The position numbers were made by a program, and so were the translations under genes. The notes under the pieces were generated by a model that saw nothing but the letters and a program-made list of their open reading frames with translations, was not told where the DNA came from and did not search any database. From Cryobacterium cryoconiti (lineage in GTDB: Bacteria > Actinomycetota > Actinomycetes > Actinomycetales > Microbacteriaceae), in contig NZ_SOHA01000012.1 in assembly GCF_004403065.1 (NCBI RefSeq), positions 349 through 61,350 on the forward strand: a stretch of DNA of 61,002 nucleotides. The letters run 5' to 3'. Below are positions 16,822-26,357 of the stretch, piece after piece (positions within the stretch are counted from its first letter, which is position 1; each line of letters begins with the position of its first letter).

Positions 16822-18006
16822 TCAGTCCTTGAGGAGGTTCCAGCGACCATCCTCGGCCTCAGCCAGGATGAGGGCGGAGGCGTCGAGGCCGGAGTGGTTC
16901 TTCGCGGTCATCTTGAAGACTCCCGAGATCCCGGTCCACTCGGCGCTCTCGAGTTCGTCGCGCAGAGCGTCCGCGTCGGTTCCGGCGGCGTCGATCGCGT
17001 TGACGGCGATGTGCCAGGCGTCGAAAGCGTGGCCGGCGAAGCCGGACGGCTGCTCACCGTAGGCCGCGTTGTAGTCTGCCTGGAACTGCTCGATCACCTT
17101 GCGCTGCGTGTTGTCGGCAGCCAGCTGGTCGGCGACGAGCAGGCGGCCCATCGGGGCGATGACGCCGTTGGCGGACTCACCGGCCGCGTCGAAGAACGCC
17201 TGGTTGGAGATGCCGTGAGAGTGGTAGACCGGCTTGTTCACGGCGAGCTGCATGTAGGCCTTCTGGGCCAGGCCGGCCGAGGGGTTGATGCCCCAGATGA
17301 TGACGGCGTCGGCGTCGGAGCCGCGCACGTTGGTCATCTGCGGGGTGAAGTCGGTGGCGCTCGGCTCGAAGGCCTCCGTCGTCACCAGTGTGATGCCGCG
17401 CTCGGCGCCGAGCTCGGTGATGTAGTCGGCGACCCCTTCGCCGAACCCGGTCGCATCGCGCACGAGGGCCAGCTTGGTGTAACCCTTGGCCTCGGCGTCA
17501 TCGAGGATGCGCTCCAGCACGACCACGTCGTTCTGCGCGGTCTTGAAGACCCACTCGGAGCCCTCGACGATGGCCACGTTGGCTGCGACGGAGATCATCG
17601 GGATCTTCGCGGCCTCGGCGATGGGGCGCATCGCCAGGCTGGGGCCGGTGCGGGACGCGCCGATGATGATGTCGACCTGGTCGCTCTCGATCAGCTTGCT
17701 GGTTGCCTTGGCCGCGCCGTCCTCGGTCGACTGGTTGTCGATGATGATGAGCTCCACGTCGCGCCCACCGATGCCGCCGTCGTCGTTGAGCTGCTTGGCC
17801 AGCATGTTGAGCGTGTTCTGTTCCGGCACGCCGAGGCTGGCGCCCACGCCGGTGACGTCGAGGACGGCACCGATCTTGATCGGGCCTGCCTCCGCGGCAG
17901 GGTCGGCCTCGGCCGTTCCTCCCAGGTTCGAGGTGCTGCATCCGGCCAGCACAAGGGCTGTGACCACGGCAATCGGCGCGATGAAACGCAGACGAGACTT
18001 CTTCAT
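16822..18006 (-). CDS. ABC transporter substrate-binding lipoprotein (LivK-like)
   Basis: 394 residues. The N-terminus is a lipoprotein signal ending in LVLAGC with Cys23 as the lipid anchor, so the protein sits on the outer face of the membrane. The body is a periplasmic-binding-protein type I fold of the LivK/amide-binding family (IKIGAVLDVTGVGASLGVPE at the mature N-terminus; GASRTGPSLAMRPIAEAAKIP near 112). First gene of the livK-H-MG-F operon, with GAAGGAG before the ATG. Substrate is not readable from sequence; gene context favours phenylacetate-like acids. Confidence 0.9.
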   Translation of the reverse strand: MKKSRLRFIAPIAVVTALVLAGCSTSNLGGTAEADPAAEAGPIKIGAVLDVTGVGASLGVPEQNTLNMLAKQLNDDGGIGGRDVELIIIDNQSTEDGAAKATSKLIESDQVDIIIGASRTGPSLAMRPIAEAAKIPMISVAANVAIVEGSEWVFKTAQNDVVVLERILDDAEAKGYTKLALVRDATGFGEGVADYITELGAERGITLVTTEAFEPSATDFTPQMTNVRGSDADAVIIWGINPSAGLAQKAYMQLAVNKPVYHSHGISNQAFFDAAGESANGVIAPMGRLLVADQLAADNTQRKVIEQFQADYNAAYGEQPSGFAGHAFDAWHIAVNAIDAAGTDADALRDELESAEWTGISGVFKMTAKNHSGLDASALILAEAEDGRWNLLKD

Positions 18007-18031
18007 TGGAATCTCCTTCAGAGGAACAGAT

Positions 18032-18061
18032 AATTAGTGACCGACCAGTCGTTCACTAATT
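18032..18061. promoter_or_regulatory. PaaR-like palindrome upstream of the ABC importer
   Basis: AATTAGTGA at 18032-18040 and TCACTAATT at 18053-18061 are perfect arms; the 22-bp core 18036-18057 (AGTGACCGACCAGTCGTTCACT with spacing as in the paa operator) matches 12 of 16 positions of the PaaR motif. It lies 26-55 bp upstream of the lipoprotein ATG. A possible promoter (TTGCCG, 18-bp spacer, TACTGT; minus strand 18105-18076) lies just upstream. Confidence 0.65.
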
Positions 18062-18181
18062 CAGGTGTGGGCCTGACAGTACCGTGGCACCGTCGCGCGC
18101 GGCAAGACCCTTGCGGCGGCCCAACGTAACGAGTGGGTGACGGTGTCGGCGACGACCGGATGCGCGCCGGCGGCCGGTTTC

Positions 18182-19114
18182 TCAGGCCAGCGCGAGCATT
18201 CCGGCCGGGGCGAGGGCGAGCGCGAGGCCCAGCCACTGCACCGGCGCGATGCGTTCCCGCAGCACCACGGCGGCCAGCAGGATCGTCCCGGCCGGGTACA
18301 TGGCCGTGAGCACGCTCATCACACTCAGGTCTCCCGCGCGCATGCCGAGCAGCAGGAGCACGTTGGCCACGACGTCGACCACGCCGCAGGCCACGGCCAG
18401 GCGGAGCCCGATGGCGAGCGTCGAGCGGCCGTGCGCGGCGGCATCCGTGGCCACCGTCGCCGGCGTCGTGGCCGGCGCAGCCTGCGTGGTCGCCGCTGCC
18501 GCCACCACGGCCCGGCGCAGCGTGACCAGCGCGATCACGCCGACGACGGAGAACATGATGCTCGCATTCACGGCGCGGTTCATCACCAGTGGTACGAGCC
18601 CGCTGTCTGCCGGGGTGAGGTCGATCATGACCATGAAGGCGCCGATCATGGCGCCGGAGCCGAGGGCCATCAGCACGCCGAGCAGGCTCGGCCGCACGGC
18701 GCCGCGCTCAGGCACGAAACCCACCAGCACCACCGCCACGAGGGCCAGGCCCAGCGCCCAAGAGCCGATCGGGGCGAGCCGGTCGCCACCGGCCAGCCCC
18801 ACGGTCATCGGCACCACCGCCGACACCACGGCGGTGAGGGGCGAGAGGATGCTCATCGGACCGATCGCCAGGCAGGCGTACAGCAGCGAGATGGCGATGG
18901 CGCCGCTGATCCCCGACACCGCACCCCAGAGCACGGCCGATTGAGACCAGACCCCGGCCACGAACGGCAGGGCCAGCAGCAGAGCCACGAGCCCGGACGC
19001 GGCGGCCACGGCCGTCACGAGCAGCGAACTCAGGCGCTTGGCGGCGAGCCCGCCGAGGAAGTCGGCGCTGCCGAAGATGAGTGCGCCGGTGAGGCCGAGG
19101 ACCGCGGTAAGCAT
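18182..19114 (-). CDS. EamA/DMT-family membrane transporter
   Basis: 310 residues from the ATG at 19114; ten predicted hydrophobic helices in two five-helix halves, as in the drug/metabolite transporter superfamily. N-terminal LGLTGALIFGSADFLGGLAAKR and the repeat-half motif LGVLMALGSGAMIGAFMVMI are visible. An Ala/Thr-rich cytosolic loop (~195-225) separates helices of the second half. Substrate unknown. It stands alone between the ABC operon and the glycan locus and reads away from the latter. Confidence 0.85.
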   Translation of the reverse strand: MLTAVLGLTGALIFGSADFLGGLAAKRLSSLLVTAVAAASGLVALLLALPFVAGVWSQSAVLWGAVSGISGAIAISLLYACLAIGPMSILSPLTAVVSAVVPMTVGLAGGDRLAPIGSWALGLALVAVVLVGFVPERGAVRPSLLGVLMALGSGAMIGAFMVMIDLTPADSGLVPLVMNRAVNASIMFSVVGVIALVTLRRAVVAAAATTQAAPATTPATVATDAAAHGRSTLAIGLRLAVACGVVDVVANVLLLLGMRAGDLSVMSVLTAMYPAGTILLAAVVLRERIAPVQWLGLALALAPAGMLALA

Positions 19115-19280
19115 AGAACCCGAGCCTAGCCAGAGGTCGGCACCAATCCCCAAAGTGAGCTATTCTCCGACCTAGCGCGAGTGCACGCACAAACACGTCA
19201 GGCGGCGGGCCCTTCTCGAAGGGCTGCTCGCACCGCGCAGGCCGGCAGTGGGACTCATCAGATCATTCTGGGGGGAATTC

Positions 19281-20480
19281 ATGACAGGGACGACGGATGG
19301 CACGGGCGAGCGATCAGTTGAGCGAGTTGCCTGGGTTTCGGGCGCGTACGGCTATAACGGAGAACTGGTCTACTTCCAGGACATCTTCGCCGAGTTCCTC
19401 AGGCGCTTCCCGAACGGGATCATCCCAGTGGCGAAGGACTTCCCGGTCGGGCGGTATCCCGGGCTGGCACTCTCGCCCATTCTTGCGTTCCACCGCCTGG
19501 GGCGAACACGCCGAAACGTCGGCGACATCACCTATATCGGTGTCAGGCGGCTGCCGACCGCCGCAACGTGGGTCAGGCTGATTCGGCTCAGGGCAGACGT
19601 GTTCATTCTGATCGAGTTCAGTCCGACCTCGCTGGTCGGGTTCCTCATCGCGCGTGCAACCCGGCGCCGCATCGTGCTCCTGATCGAATCGGATCCCTCG
19701 TATCGCGGGGCTCCCAGCGGTCGCCTGAGCCTCGCGATCAAGAAATTCGTGGCCGAGCGGGTGGATGCCGTCCTCGTCAGTAACGAGATCGGGGCGAACT
19801 TCGTGCGCGACACACTCCGGGTGAGCGAGGCCAAGACGGTCGTCGGCCCCTATCTGACCTCCTGCCCGGCTCCGTTGACCGAGGGCGCTCCCGCCGAACG
19901 GCCGCCCGGGGTCGTGCGGATCCTCTTCCTCAACTCCCTGACCGCCCGCAAGGGACTCGCCGAGCTGATTCAGGCGCTCGCCGCGGTGGCCGGCGCGCGG
20001 ACGCGCTGGGTCCTTGATGTCGTCGGAACCGGCATCGAACTCGAAGCGATTCGCCGCCAGGTCGACGCGCTCGGGCTCGGTGACAACGTCGTCTTCCACG
20101 GCCGGGTGGCCTATACCGGGATCGGACCCTTCTACTCGTCAGCGGACCTCGTTGTCTGCCCGACCCTGGCCGACTACCGCTCGCTGGGCGGATTCGAGGC
20201 TGTCAACGCCGGAAAGCCCGTGCTCGTGTCCTGTTATGACGGTGCCCACCAGGAAATCCTCCGTTACGCTCCCGCCGCGCGGCTCATCGACCCCCGAGAC
20301 ACCGCCTCATTCACCAGTGTGCTCGAGCAATTCATCCTGGACGAGCCGGCACTCGAGGCGGCCCGACGGGCGGCCGGTTCGCCGCCTGAGCAGTTCTCGA
20401 TGACCAGCGTCGGCGGCAACCTGCAATCCGCCGTGTTGTTGGCTTTGCGCACGAAGACCCTGATTGGAGCCCAACGTTGA
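19281..20480 (+). CDS. Family-4-like glycosyltransferase
   Basis: 399 residues; the ATG at 19281 is chosen because GGGGGG lies 5 nt upstream, although an in-frame GTG lies at 19248. GT-B fold: acceptor half with LVYFQDIFAEFLRRFPNG, donor half beginning RILFLNSLTARKGLAELIQAL near 212, then VVFHGRV and the sugar-nucleotide motif LGGFEAVNAGKPVLVS near 295. Cytosolic enzyme that adds a sugar to a lipid-linked repeat unit. First gene of the glycan locus; the divergent EamA gene lies 166 bp upstream. Donor and acceptor unknown. Confidence 0.85.
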   Translation: MTGTTDGTGERSVERVAWVSGAYGYNGELVYFQDIFAEFLRRFPNGIIPVAKDFPVGRYPGLALSPILAFHRLGRTRRNVGDITYIGVRRLPTAATWVRLIRLRADVFILIEFSPTSLVGFLIARATRRRIVLLIESDPSYRGAPSGRLSLAIKKFVAERVDAVLVSNEIGANFVRDTLRVSEAKTVVGPYLTSCPAPLTEGAPAERPPGVVRILFLNSLTARKGLAELIQALAAVAGARTRWVLDVVGTGIELEAIRRQVDALGLGDNVVFHGRVAYTGIGPFYSSADLVVCPTLADYRSLGGFEAVNAGKPVLVSCYDGAHQEILRYAPAARLIDPRDTASFTSVLEQFILDEPALEAARRAAGSPPEQFSMTSVGGNLQSAVLLALRTKTLIGAQR

Positions 20481-20669
20481 CCGGGACCACTTTTCCACGG
20501 GGTGGCCGACATGCACGGGCAGGACGTAGCCGGGGGCGCGGTGATTCGGACCGGTTCGTCCACGAACCCGGCCCTGACGATGGTGGCCATGGCGTTTCGT
20601 CTGTCCGCCCATCTCACCGGTGCCTGGCGTCATGACCTGCGCTGATCCCCGGTCCCTCCGGAGCAGGTC

Positions 20670-21950
20670 ATGATCCGGCGGGTCTGGACCGGCGCGGTCC
20701 GGGTGGGCGGGTTCACGTCGAGCATGGTGCTGCTCGCGGTCGCATCCCTGCTGATGATTCCGGCAATGATCCGATCGGGCGGCGTTGACGCGTGGGGCTC
20801 GATTGTGATCGGGCAGGCCATCGGTGCGATCGCCGCTACCGTTATCGGGTATGGCTATGGTGTGACGGGTCCGTCAGCGGTGGCCCGCGCGGACGTTCCG
20901 GAGGCGCGGTCGGAGTTCCTCGGCTCGCTCCTCACCCGTTCCGTCATTCTCGGTCCGGGCCTCGCGATCGTGTGGGTGCTCAGCATGATCATTCCAAGCC
21001 CGGACCGGCCACTGGCCTTCGTGGCGTCGTTGCCCATCGTCTTCGGTGGCATCACGGCAAGCTTTTTCTACATCGGCCGCAGCTCGCCGGTGCAGTTGCT
21101 CCTTCTCGAGACCATGCCCCGATTCCTCTTCACGTTGCTCGCCGTCTGGGTGATGGTCTCCGGAGGGTCCGTCTTCTCGGGGCTGCTCCTCCAGCTTGTC
21201 GGGGTTGTGGTGGGGCTGTTGGCTTCGATGGCGTGGATTCTTCGTTTCTGGAGCAGGAATGATCGGCGCAGGGTGCGAATCAGGCCCCTGCGACAGATGC
21301 TCCGTGAACAGCTGCAGGCGCTGACGACCACCCTGCTCACTGCGCTCTACGGGGGTCTCCCCGTGATCATCGTCGGGTTCGTGTCCCCGGTGGGCCTGGC
21401 GTCGTTCGGAGTCTTCCACAAACTGCAGCGACAGCTGGCCGTCGCAGTATCGCCGGTGAGCACGGTCTTCCAGGGCTGGGTTCCACGCCACTTGAAGGCG
21501 GGGTATTCGCCCGTGAAAGCCATCTCCACCGCGCTGGGCGGAACAGCGGTCGTGGCGGCGATGATCGTACTGGTCATGGGAGTCGCCGGGCAGGCCATCT
21601 TCGACTGGCTGAGCGCCGGACAGCTGCATGCGGAACAGGGGCAGGTGCTCCTCTCCGGTCTGATCGTTGCAGGGGGCCTGATCCAGGCAGCGCTGTCCTA
21701 TGCGTGCCTGGTCCCCCTCGGTGGCATCCGGGACGTCATGCTATCCAACGTCGTGGGTATCGCTGTGGGCCTGGGGCTGCTGCCGCTGCTGGCCGGCAAC
21801 GCGGGGACGACCGGCGCCCTCGCGGCGCTCCTGATCGGGGTGCTCACCCAGATCCTGATCCAGGCCGTGGCACTGGCACGCCGGATTCGCACCGAAGGCG
21901 CCTCCGATGCACTCCCGCGGCGAGCGGAACCACTTCGTGAGCAGCAGTAG
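20670..21950 (+). CDS. Wzx-type polysaccharide flippase (MOP superfamily)
   Basis: 426 residues starting at ATG with GGAGCAGG upstream. About twelve hydrophobic segments in the usual oligosaccharide-flippase layout; the N-terminal block GGFTSSMVLLAVASLLMIPAMI and the central GVFHKLQRQLAVAVSPVSTVFQGW segment resemble lipopolysaccharide-biosynthesis exporters. Predicted to move undecaprenyl-linked oligosaccharide across the membrane. It lies 189 bp after a glycosyltransferase gene, and a polymerase gene is at 40.4 kb. Confidence 0.8.
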   Translation: MIRRVWTGAVRVGGFTSSMVLLAVASLLMIPAMIRSGGVDAWGSIVIGQAIGAIAATVIGYGYGVTGPSAVARADVPEARSEFLGSLLTRSVILGPGLAIVWVLSMIIPSPDRPLAFVASLPIVFGGITASFFYIGRSSPVQLLLLETMPRFLFTLLAVWVMVSGGSVFSGLLLQLVGVVVGLLASMAWILRFWSRNDRRRVRIRPLRQMLREQLQALTTTLLTALYGGLPVIIVGFVSPVGLASFGVFHKLQRQLAVAVSPVSTVFQGWVPRHLKAGYSPVKAISTALGGTAVVAAMIVLVMGVAGQAIFDWLSAGQLHAEQGQVLLSGLIVAGGLIQAALSYACLVPLGGIRDVMLSNVVGIAVGLGLLPLLAGNAGTTGALAALLIGVLTQILIQAVALARRIRTEGASDALPRRAEPLREQQ

Positions 21951-22163
21951 CATGAGCGCCGCGTTGATCGCGTATCGCTCCAACGGCACGCCATGCCCTT
22001 GTGCGCTCGGCTCGGTGCCAATACGGTGCGTGCCAGTTGCGTTCTTCCCGCGTCGGAGATCACCCGATTCCCCCGACGTTCGAGGTTCGTGACGAGTTCT
22101 GTTTACCCGCCGCCTTCCACGGACCCTAACGTGATCGGTCGCCTACCCGAGGGATAAATAGCT

Positions 22164-25100
22164 ATGCGAAAATCAATAAGTGTCGTGGCGGCCGTGGCCG
22201 TTGTGGCGGGTATGATTCTGGCGGCTCCGACCGCGCTCCCGGCCTCGGCCACCTCCGCCGACGTGCATTTCAGCGCGGACAACCTGCCCACCTGGCAGGC
22301 CAACGGCGTCGTGTACGCCGTCGCCCACTCGAACGGGAGGGTCGTCGCCGGCGGAACGTTCTCCCAGGTGCGGCCTCCGACGGGGGGCGCCGGCGAGGCG
22401 CGAAACCTGAACGCGCTGGCCATCTTCGACGCGGAAACGGGGGCGCCGGACAACTGCCAGCTGCCGGCCGCCCTCACAGGTGGAACGGCCACCATCCGCG
22501 CCGTGGTGGCCTCACCCGACGGCAATACGATCTACGTCGGCGGCAACTTCAGTAGCATCGGCGGCGTCAACGTCAACCGTATAGCCGCCATCGACCCGGT
22601 GACCTGCACGGTCAGGCCCTTCCGGGTCAGCGCCGTATCCTCGTTCGTCTACGGCCTCGCCGTGACAGAGAACACGGTGTACCTGGCCGGGGCATTCACG
22701 ACCGTTGCGTCCGCGCCCCGCGAACGATTCGCCGCGGTCAACGCTACGACCGGGGCCCTCCTGCCCTGGGTGGCGAACGCGGAACTGGCCGGTCGCGCCG
22801 TCACGGTGTCGCCCGACCGCACAAAGGTCGCCCTCGGCGGTGACTTCTTCACCGTCAACGGTGCCGACTCACATGCCCTCGCAGTGGTCGACGCCGTCAC
22901 CGGAGCCAACGTTCGCACCTACCCCGTCGGATTCATCCACCGCAACTCCGTCACCCGTGCCCTCGCCTCTGACGACACAGCGTTCTACGCCGGTGCCGAG
23001 GGAACCGGCGGCGGCGTCTTCGACGGCGCGTTGTCGATTGACTGGACCACACTCGACCAACGTTGGCGTAACACCTGCCTCGGCGCCACCCAGGCCGTGT
23101 TGCCCTACCAGGGCACGCTTTACCAGGCGAGCCACCGCCACGACTGCTCCAGCATGAACGAGTTCCAGGATGGCCTGCGGTACTATTTCAACGCATCGCG
23201 GACCGACAACCCGACCCATTTGGGCTGGTTTCCCGCGGCGAACGACGGCATCGGTGAAGGCATCGGGCCGCGGGCGCTGACGGTGGCGATCGGTCGAACG
23301 ACCGGCCAAACCTATCTCTGGTCCGGCGGCGAGTTCACCTCGATCAATGGTGCAGCGCAGCAGAGCCTGACCCGGTTCGGAACGACCGACTCCGGCGCTC
23401 CGCCCATTGCGCCGGTCGCGGCCGAGGCTCTGACCTCTGGAGCTATTCAGGTGCGGGTGCGCTCCGTGGTCGACCCTGACGACAGCCTGCTCACCTACCG
23501 TATCTTCCGTAACAACGGCGCGACCCCGGTCTGGACCGGGACGGCATCGTCGCTCTGGTGGACCCGCCCGCAGATCACCTTCGTCGACAACGCCGTGACC
23601 CCTGGAACGAATTACACCTACCGGGTCACCGTCAGCGACGGTGTCAACACCAGTGGCCTCTCCGCCACGGCGTCTGCCCGGGCGGTGGCCAAGCCGGTGG
23701 ACTACGCCGGCCAGGTCATCGCCGATGGCCCGAAACTCTACTGGCGTTACGACGAGGCGACCGGGGTGTGGGCGCAGGACAAGTCCGGCGACAGCACGAC
23801 CGGTCTGAACGGCCTCTACGAGAACGACGTCCGCCGCGACACGGTGGGAGCGATTCCCGGAGACGCGAGCACGGCTGGGCAATTCGACGGATCGAATGAC
23901 TACGTCTGGAGCGACCAGATGAAACCGGCCCCCGGTACGTACTCGATCGAGACCTGGTTCAAGACGAATACCACCCGCGGTGGAAAACTCGTCGGCTACG
24001 GGAACGGCCGGCCACGCACCAACACGGGCGGTATCCAGACGAGTTCCAGCTACGACCGGCATGTCTACATGGAGAACTCCGGACGCATCCGGTTCGGCGT
24101 CTACACCGGCACGACGCAGACAATCCGCACAGCCACCTCCTACAACGACAATGCGTGGCACCACCTCGTGGCCACGCAGGGACCCAACGGCATGGTGCTC
24201 TACGTAGACGGTGTCGCTGTCGGCCAGAACTCCATCGCGACGGCGCAGACCTACTACGGCACCTGGCGGGTCGGCGGTGACAATCTGAGCTCCTGGCCCG
24301 GCGCGCCGAGCAGTCGGTACTTCGCCGGAGCCATCGACGACACCGCGATCTACGACTTCCCGTTGACGCACCAGCAGGTGGTCAAGCACTACTCACTTGC
24401 CGGTGGCGCCGTCACCGTCAATGAAACGCCGGCGGACTCCTACGGTGCTGCTGTCTTTACCGACGGAGCCGATATGTACTGGCGCCTCGAAGAGACGGCC
24501 GGGACGGTCGCGAATGACTCGTCGTTCCTGGGTCAACGCGATGGAGCCTACGGCGCCCTCGTGGAGAAGCAGCAGGCAGGTCTCGTCAACGGTGGGTCCG
24601 CCGTGCGCGCCACGGGCTCGCCCCTGAGCGTTGTTGCATCTGCGCAAACCGGGGCGCCGACGTCGTTCTCGGCCGAAGGCTGGTTCAGGACCGGCACCAC
24701 GAGCGGGGGGAAGCTGATCGGCTTCGAAAACACCGCCACCGGGACCGGCAGCAGCTACGACAAGCAGGTCTACATGACCGACAACGGCAGCCTGATCTTC
24801 GGCGTCTACAACAACGGGTACCAGACGGTCCAGACACCCGGCAGCTACAACGACAATCTGTGGCACCACGTCGTCGCCTCCCAGGGACCCGCCGGCATGA
24901 CCCTGCACGTCGACGGTGTCCTCACCGGGACCAATGTCACCTCGGTCAACCAGGCGTTCGCTGGATACTGGAGGGCGGGCGGCGGTAACCTCACCGCGTG
25001 GCCGCAGCGGCCGTCGAGCGACTACTTCGCCGGCGACCTCGATGAGATCGCGATTTACCCGCGGAGTCTGACCGGAGCGCAGGTCGCGTCGCATTACACC

Positions 25101-26213
25101 CTGGGCGTCAATGACACCGAGGCTCCGACAGTGCCACAATCCGTTGAAGCTGCACTGGTCGACGGCGGCGCCCACGTGACCTGGGCGGCATCCAGCGACA
25201 ACATCGCCGTCACGGGCTACCGAGTTCACCGCGGGAGCGCAGCCGACTTCACCGTCGGCGACGCAAACAAGGTCTACGAGGGGCCGACGACCGAGTGGAC
25301 CGACCCGGCATTGGGCACAGGCACCTATTTCTACAAGGTGGTGGCGATCGACGCGGTCGGCAACACCAGCGGCCCCAGCGAGCCCGCCCAGGTCATTGTG
25401 GCCGACACCGAGGCCCCGTCAACCCCGCAGGGAGTGAGCGCAACCGCGTCCGGCGGTACCGTGACACTGAACTGGACGACCTCGTCCGACAACGTGGCCG
25501 TCACGGGGTATGAGGTGCATCGCGATGCATCAGCGGACTTCGTCGCCGGCCCGTCGACCCGGATCGCCGAGACGACTTCGGCGAGCTACGCCGACTCCGG
25601 CCTGGATGTCGGTACCTACCATTACAGGGTGCTGGCGATGGATGCGGCGGGCAACCTGAGCGAGGCGTCCGCGTCGGCCTCGGCCACGGTCGCCGCCGCT
25701 CCGGTGGACCCGGTGGTCATCTCCGTGCCGGTGAGTGAGGATGCCATGGTGGCCCAGGTGAATCCGAACTTCGCCTACGGCAGTTCCAACCAGCTGTCTG
25801 CCCGAGGAGGCACGTCTGCTATCGAGTCGTACCTGAAGTTCGCGCTCCCTGCCGCGCCGGCGGGCATGACGCTCACCGGCGCGACACTTCAGGTGCGAAC
25901 GTCGACGGACAGCACCGCAGCATCGACTGATGCCCACACCTTCAGGATCCTGCTTGGCGAGTGGAGCCAGGGCACGGTGACATGGGGCAACCGGCCAACG
26001 GGCCGCGGACCGGACCTGGGGATCCTGACGGGAGCGACGGCCCTGAACGCGAACTACTCGGTGGACCTGAACGCCGCGGAACTGAGCGGGATGACCGGCA
26101 CCACAGTCTCGTTCGCCATGGTGTCCGGGGGCGGCGACAACGTGAGGCTGTGGTCGAATGAGGCACCCGCCGCCGCCGCCCGCCCGCTGCTGACGCTCAC
26201 CTACACGCAATAG
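22164..26213 (+). CDS. Giant secreted beta-propeller/Fn3/LamG/DNRLRE protein, paralogue 1
   Basis: 1349 residues. Signal peptide ~1-30 ending PASA. Residues ~33-405 contain propeller-like blades with repeated GGxFxxVxGxxxxxLAxxD patterns; ~412-510 is an Fn3-like domain; ~511-750 and ~751-983 are two LamG/concanavalin-type modules with matching WHHLVATQGP / WHHVVASQGP and GTWRVGGDN / GYWRAGGGN motifs; ~984-1072 and ~1080-1170 are Fn3 repeats opening DTEAP; ~1183-1349 is a DNRLRE/CBM96-like module ending LTLTY. No LPXTG or transmembrane anchor, so it is released or held by carbohydrate binding. Paralogue at 44771 has the same architecture. Enzymatic activity is not evident; an adhesin or matrix role in the glycan layer is inferred. 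Confidence 0.85.
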   Translation: MRKSISVVAAVAVVAGMILAAPTALPASATSADVHFSADNLPTWQANGVVYAVAHSNGRVVAGGTFSQVRPPTGGAGEARNLNALAIFDAETGAPDNCQLPAALTGGTATIRAVVASPDGNTIYVGGNFSSIGGVNVNRIAAIDPVTCTVRPFRVSAVSSFVYGLAVTENTVYLAGAFTTVASAPRERFAAVNATTGALLPWVANAELAGRAVTVSPDRTKVALGGDFFTVNGADSHALAVVDAVTGANVRTYPVGFIHRNSVTRALASDDTAFYAGAEGTGGGVFDGALSIDWTTLDQRWRNTCLGATQAVLPYQGTLYQASHRHDCSSMNEFQDGLRYYFNASRTDNPTHLGWFPAANDGIGEGIGPRALTVAIGRTTGQTYLWSGGEFTSINGAAQQSLTRFGTTDSGAPPIAPVAAEALTSGAIQVRVRSVVDPDDSLLTYRIFRNNGATPVWTGTASSLWWTRPQITFVDNAVTPGTNYTYRVTVSDGVNTSGLSATASARAVAKPVDYAGQVIADGPKLYWRYDEATGVWAQDKSGDSTTGLNGLYENDVRRDTVGAIPGDASTAGQFDGSNDYVWSDQMKPAPGTYSIETWFKTNTTRGGKLVGYGNGRPRTNTGGIQTSSSYDRHVYMENSGRIRFGVYTGTTQTIRTATSYNDNAWHHLVATQGPNGMVLYVDGVAVGQNSIATAQTYYGTWRVGGDNLSSWPGAPSSRYFAGAIDDTAIYDFPLTHQQVVKHYSLAGGAVTVNETPADSYGAAVFTDGADMYWRLEETAGTVANDSSFLGQRDGAYGALVEKQQAGLVNGGSAVRATGSPLSVVASAQTGAPTSFSAEGWFRTGTTSGGKLIGFENTATGTGSSYDKQVYMTDNGSLIFGVYNNGYQTVQTPGSYNDNLWHHVVASQGPAGMTLHVDGVLTGTNVTSVNQAFAGYWRAGGGNLTAWPQRPSSDYFAGDLDEIAIYPRSLTGAQVASHYTLGVNDTEAPTVPQSVEAALVDGGAHVTWAASSDNIAVTGYRVHRGSAADFTVGDANKVYEGPTTEWTDPALGTGTYFYKVVAIDAVGNTSGPSEPAQVIVADTEAPSTPQGVSATASGGTVTLNWTTSSDNVAVTGYEVHRDASADFVAGPSTRIAETTSASYADSGLDVGTYHYRVLAMDAAGNLSEASASASATVAAAPVDPVVISVPVSEDAMVAQVNPNFAYGSSNQLSARGGTSAIESYLKFALPAAPAGMTLTGATLQVRTSTDSTAASTDAHTFRILLGEWSQGTVTWGNRPTGRGPDLGILTGATALNANYSVDLNAAELSGMTGTTVSFAMVSGGGDNVRLWSNEAPAAAARPLLTLTYTQ

Positions 26214-26229
26214 CAGCGCCGACCTGAGC

Positions 26230-26280
26230 AGGGACCTGCCGGCGAACCATCGCACCGCGATGAATCGCCGGCAGGTCCCT
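26230..26280 (+). terminator. Strong terminator after the giant secreted protein gene
   Basis: 16-bp perfect inverted repeat (AGGGACCTGCCGGCGA at 26230-26245 with its complement at 26265-26280); the loop holds an inner ATCG/CGAT stem. It closes the first half of the glycan locus before recQ. Confidence 0.85.
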
Positions 26281-26357
26281 GGCTTCGGCGGCTAACCCGT
26301 CCGCCCCGCCCATCCGTGGGGCGCGGCCGTGTCGGAGGGCGCAGGTAGAGTTGCCGG

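Noticed and set aside
20511..20645. 44-codon frame between the glycosyltransferase and flippase genes
   Set aside because: Has an ATG and stop but no good ribosome-binding site and no recognisable sequence; a chance frame in a 189-bp gap.
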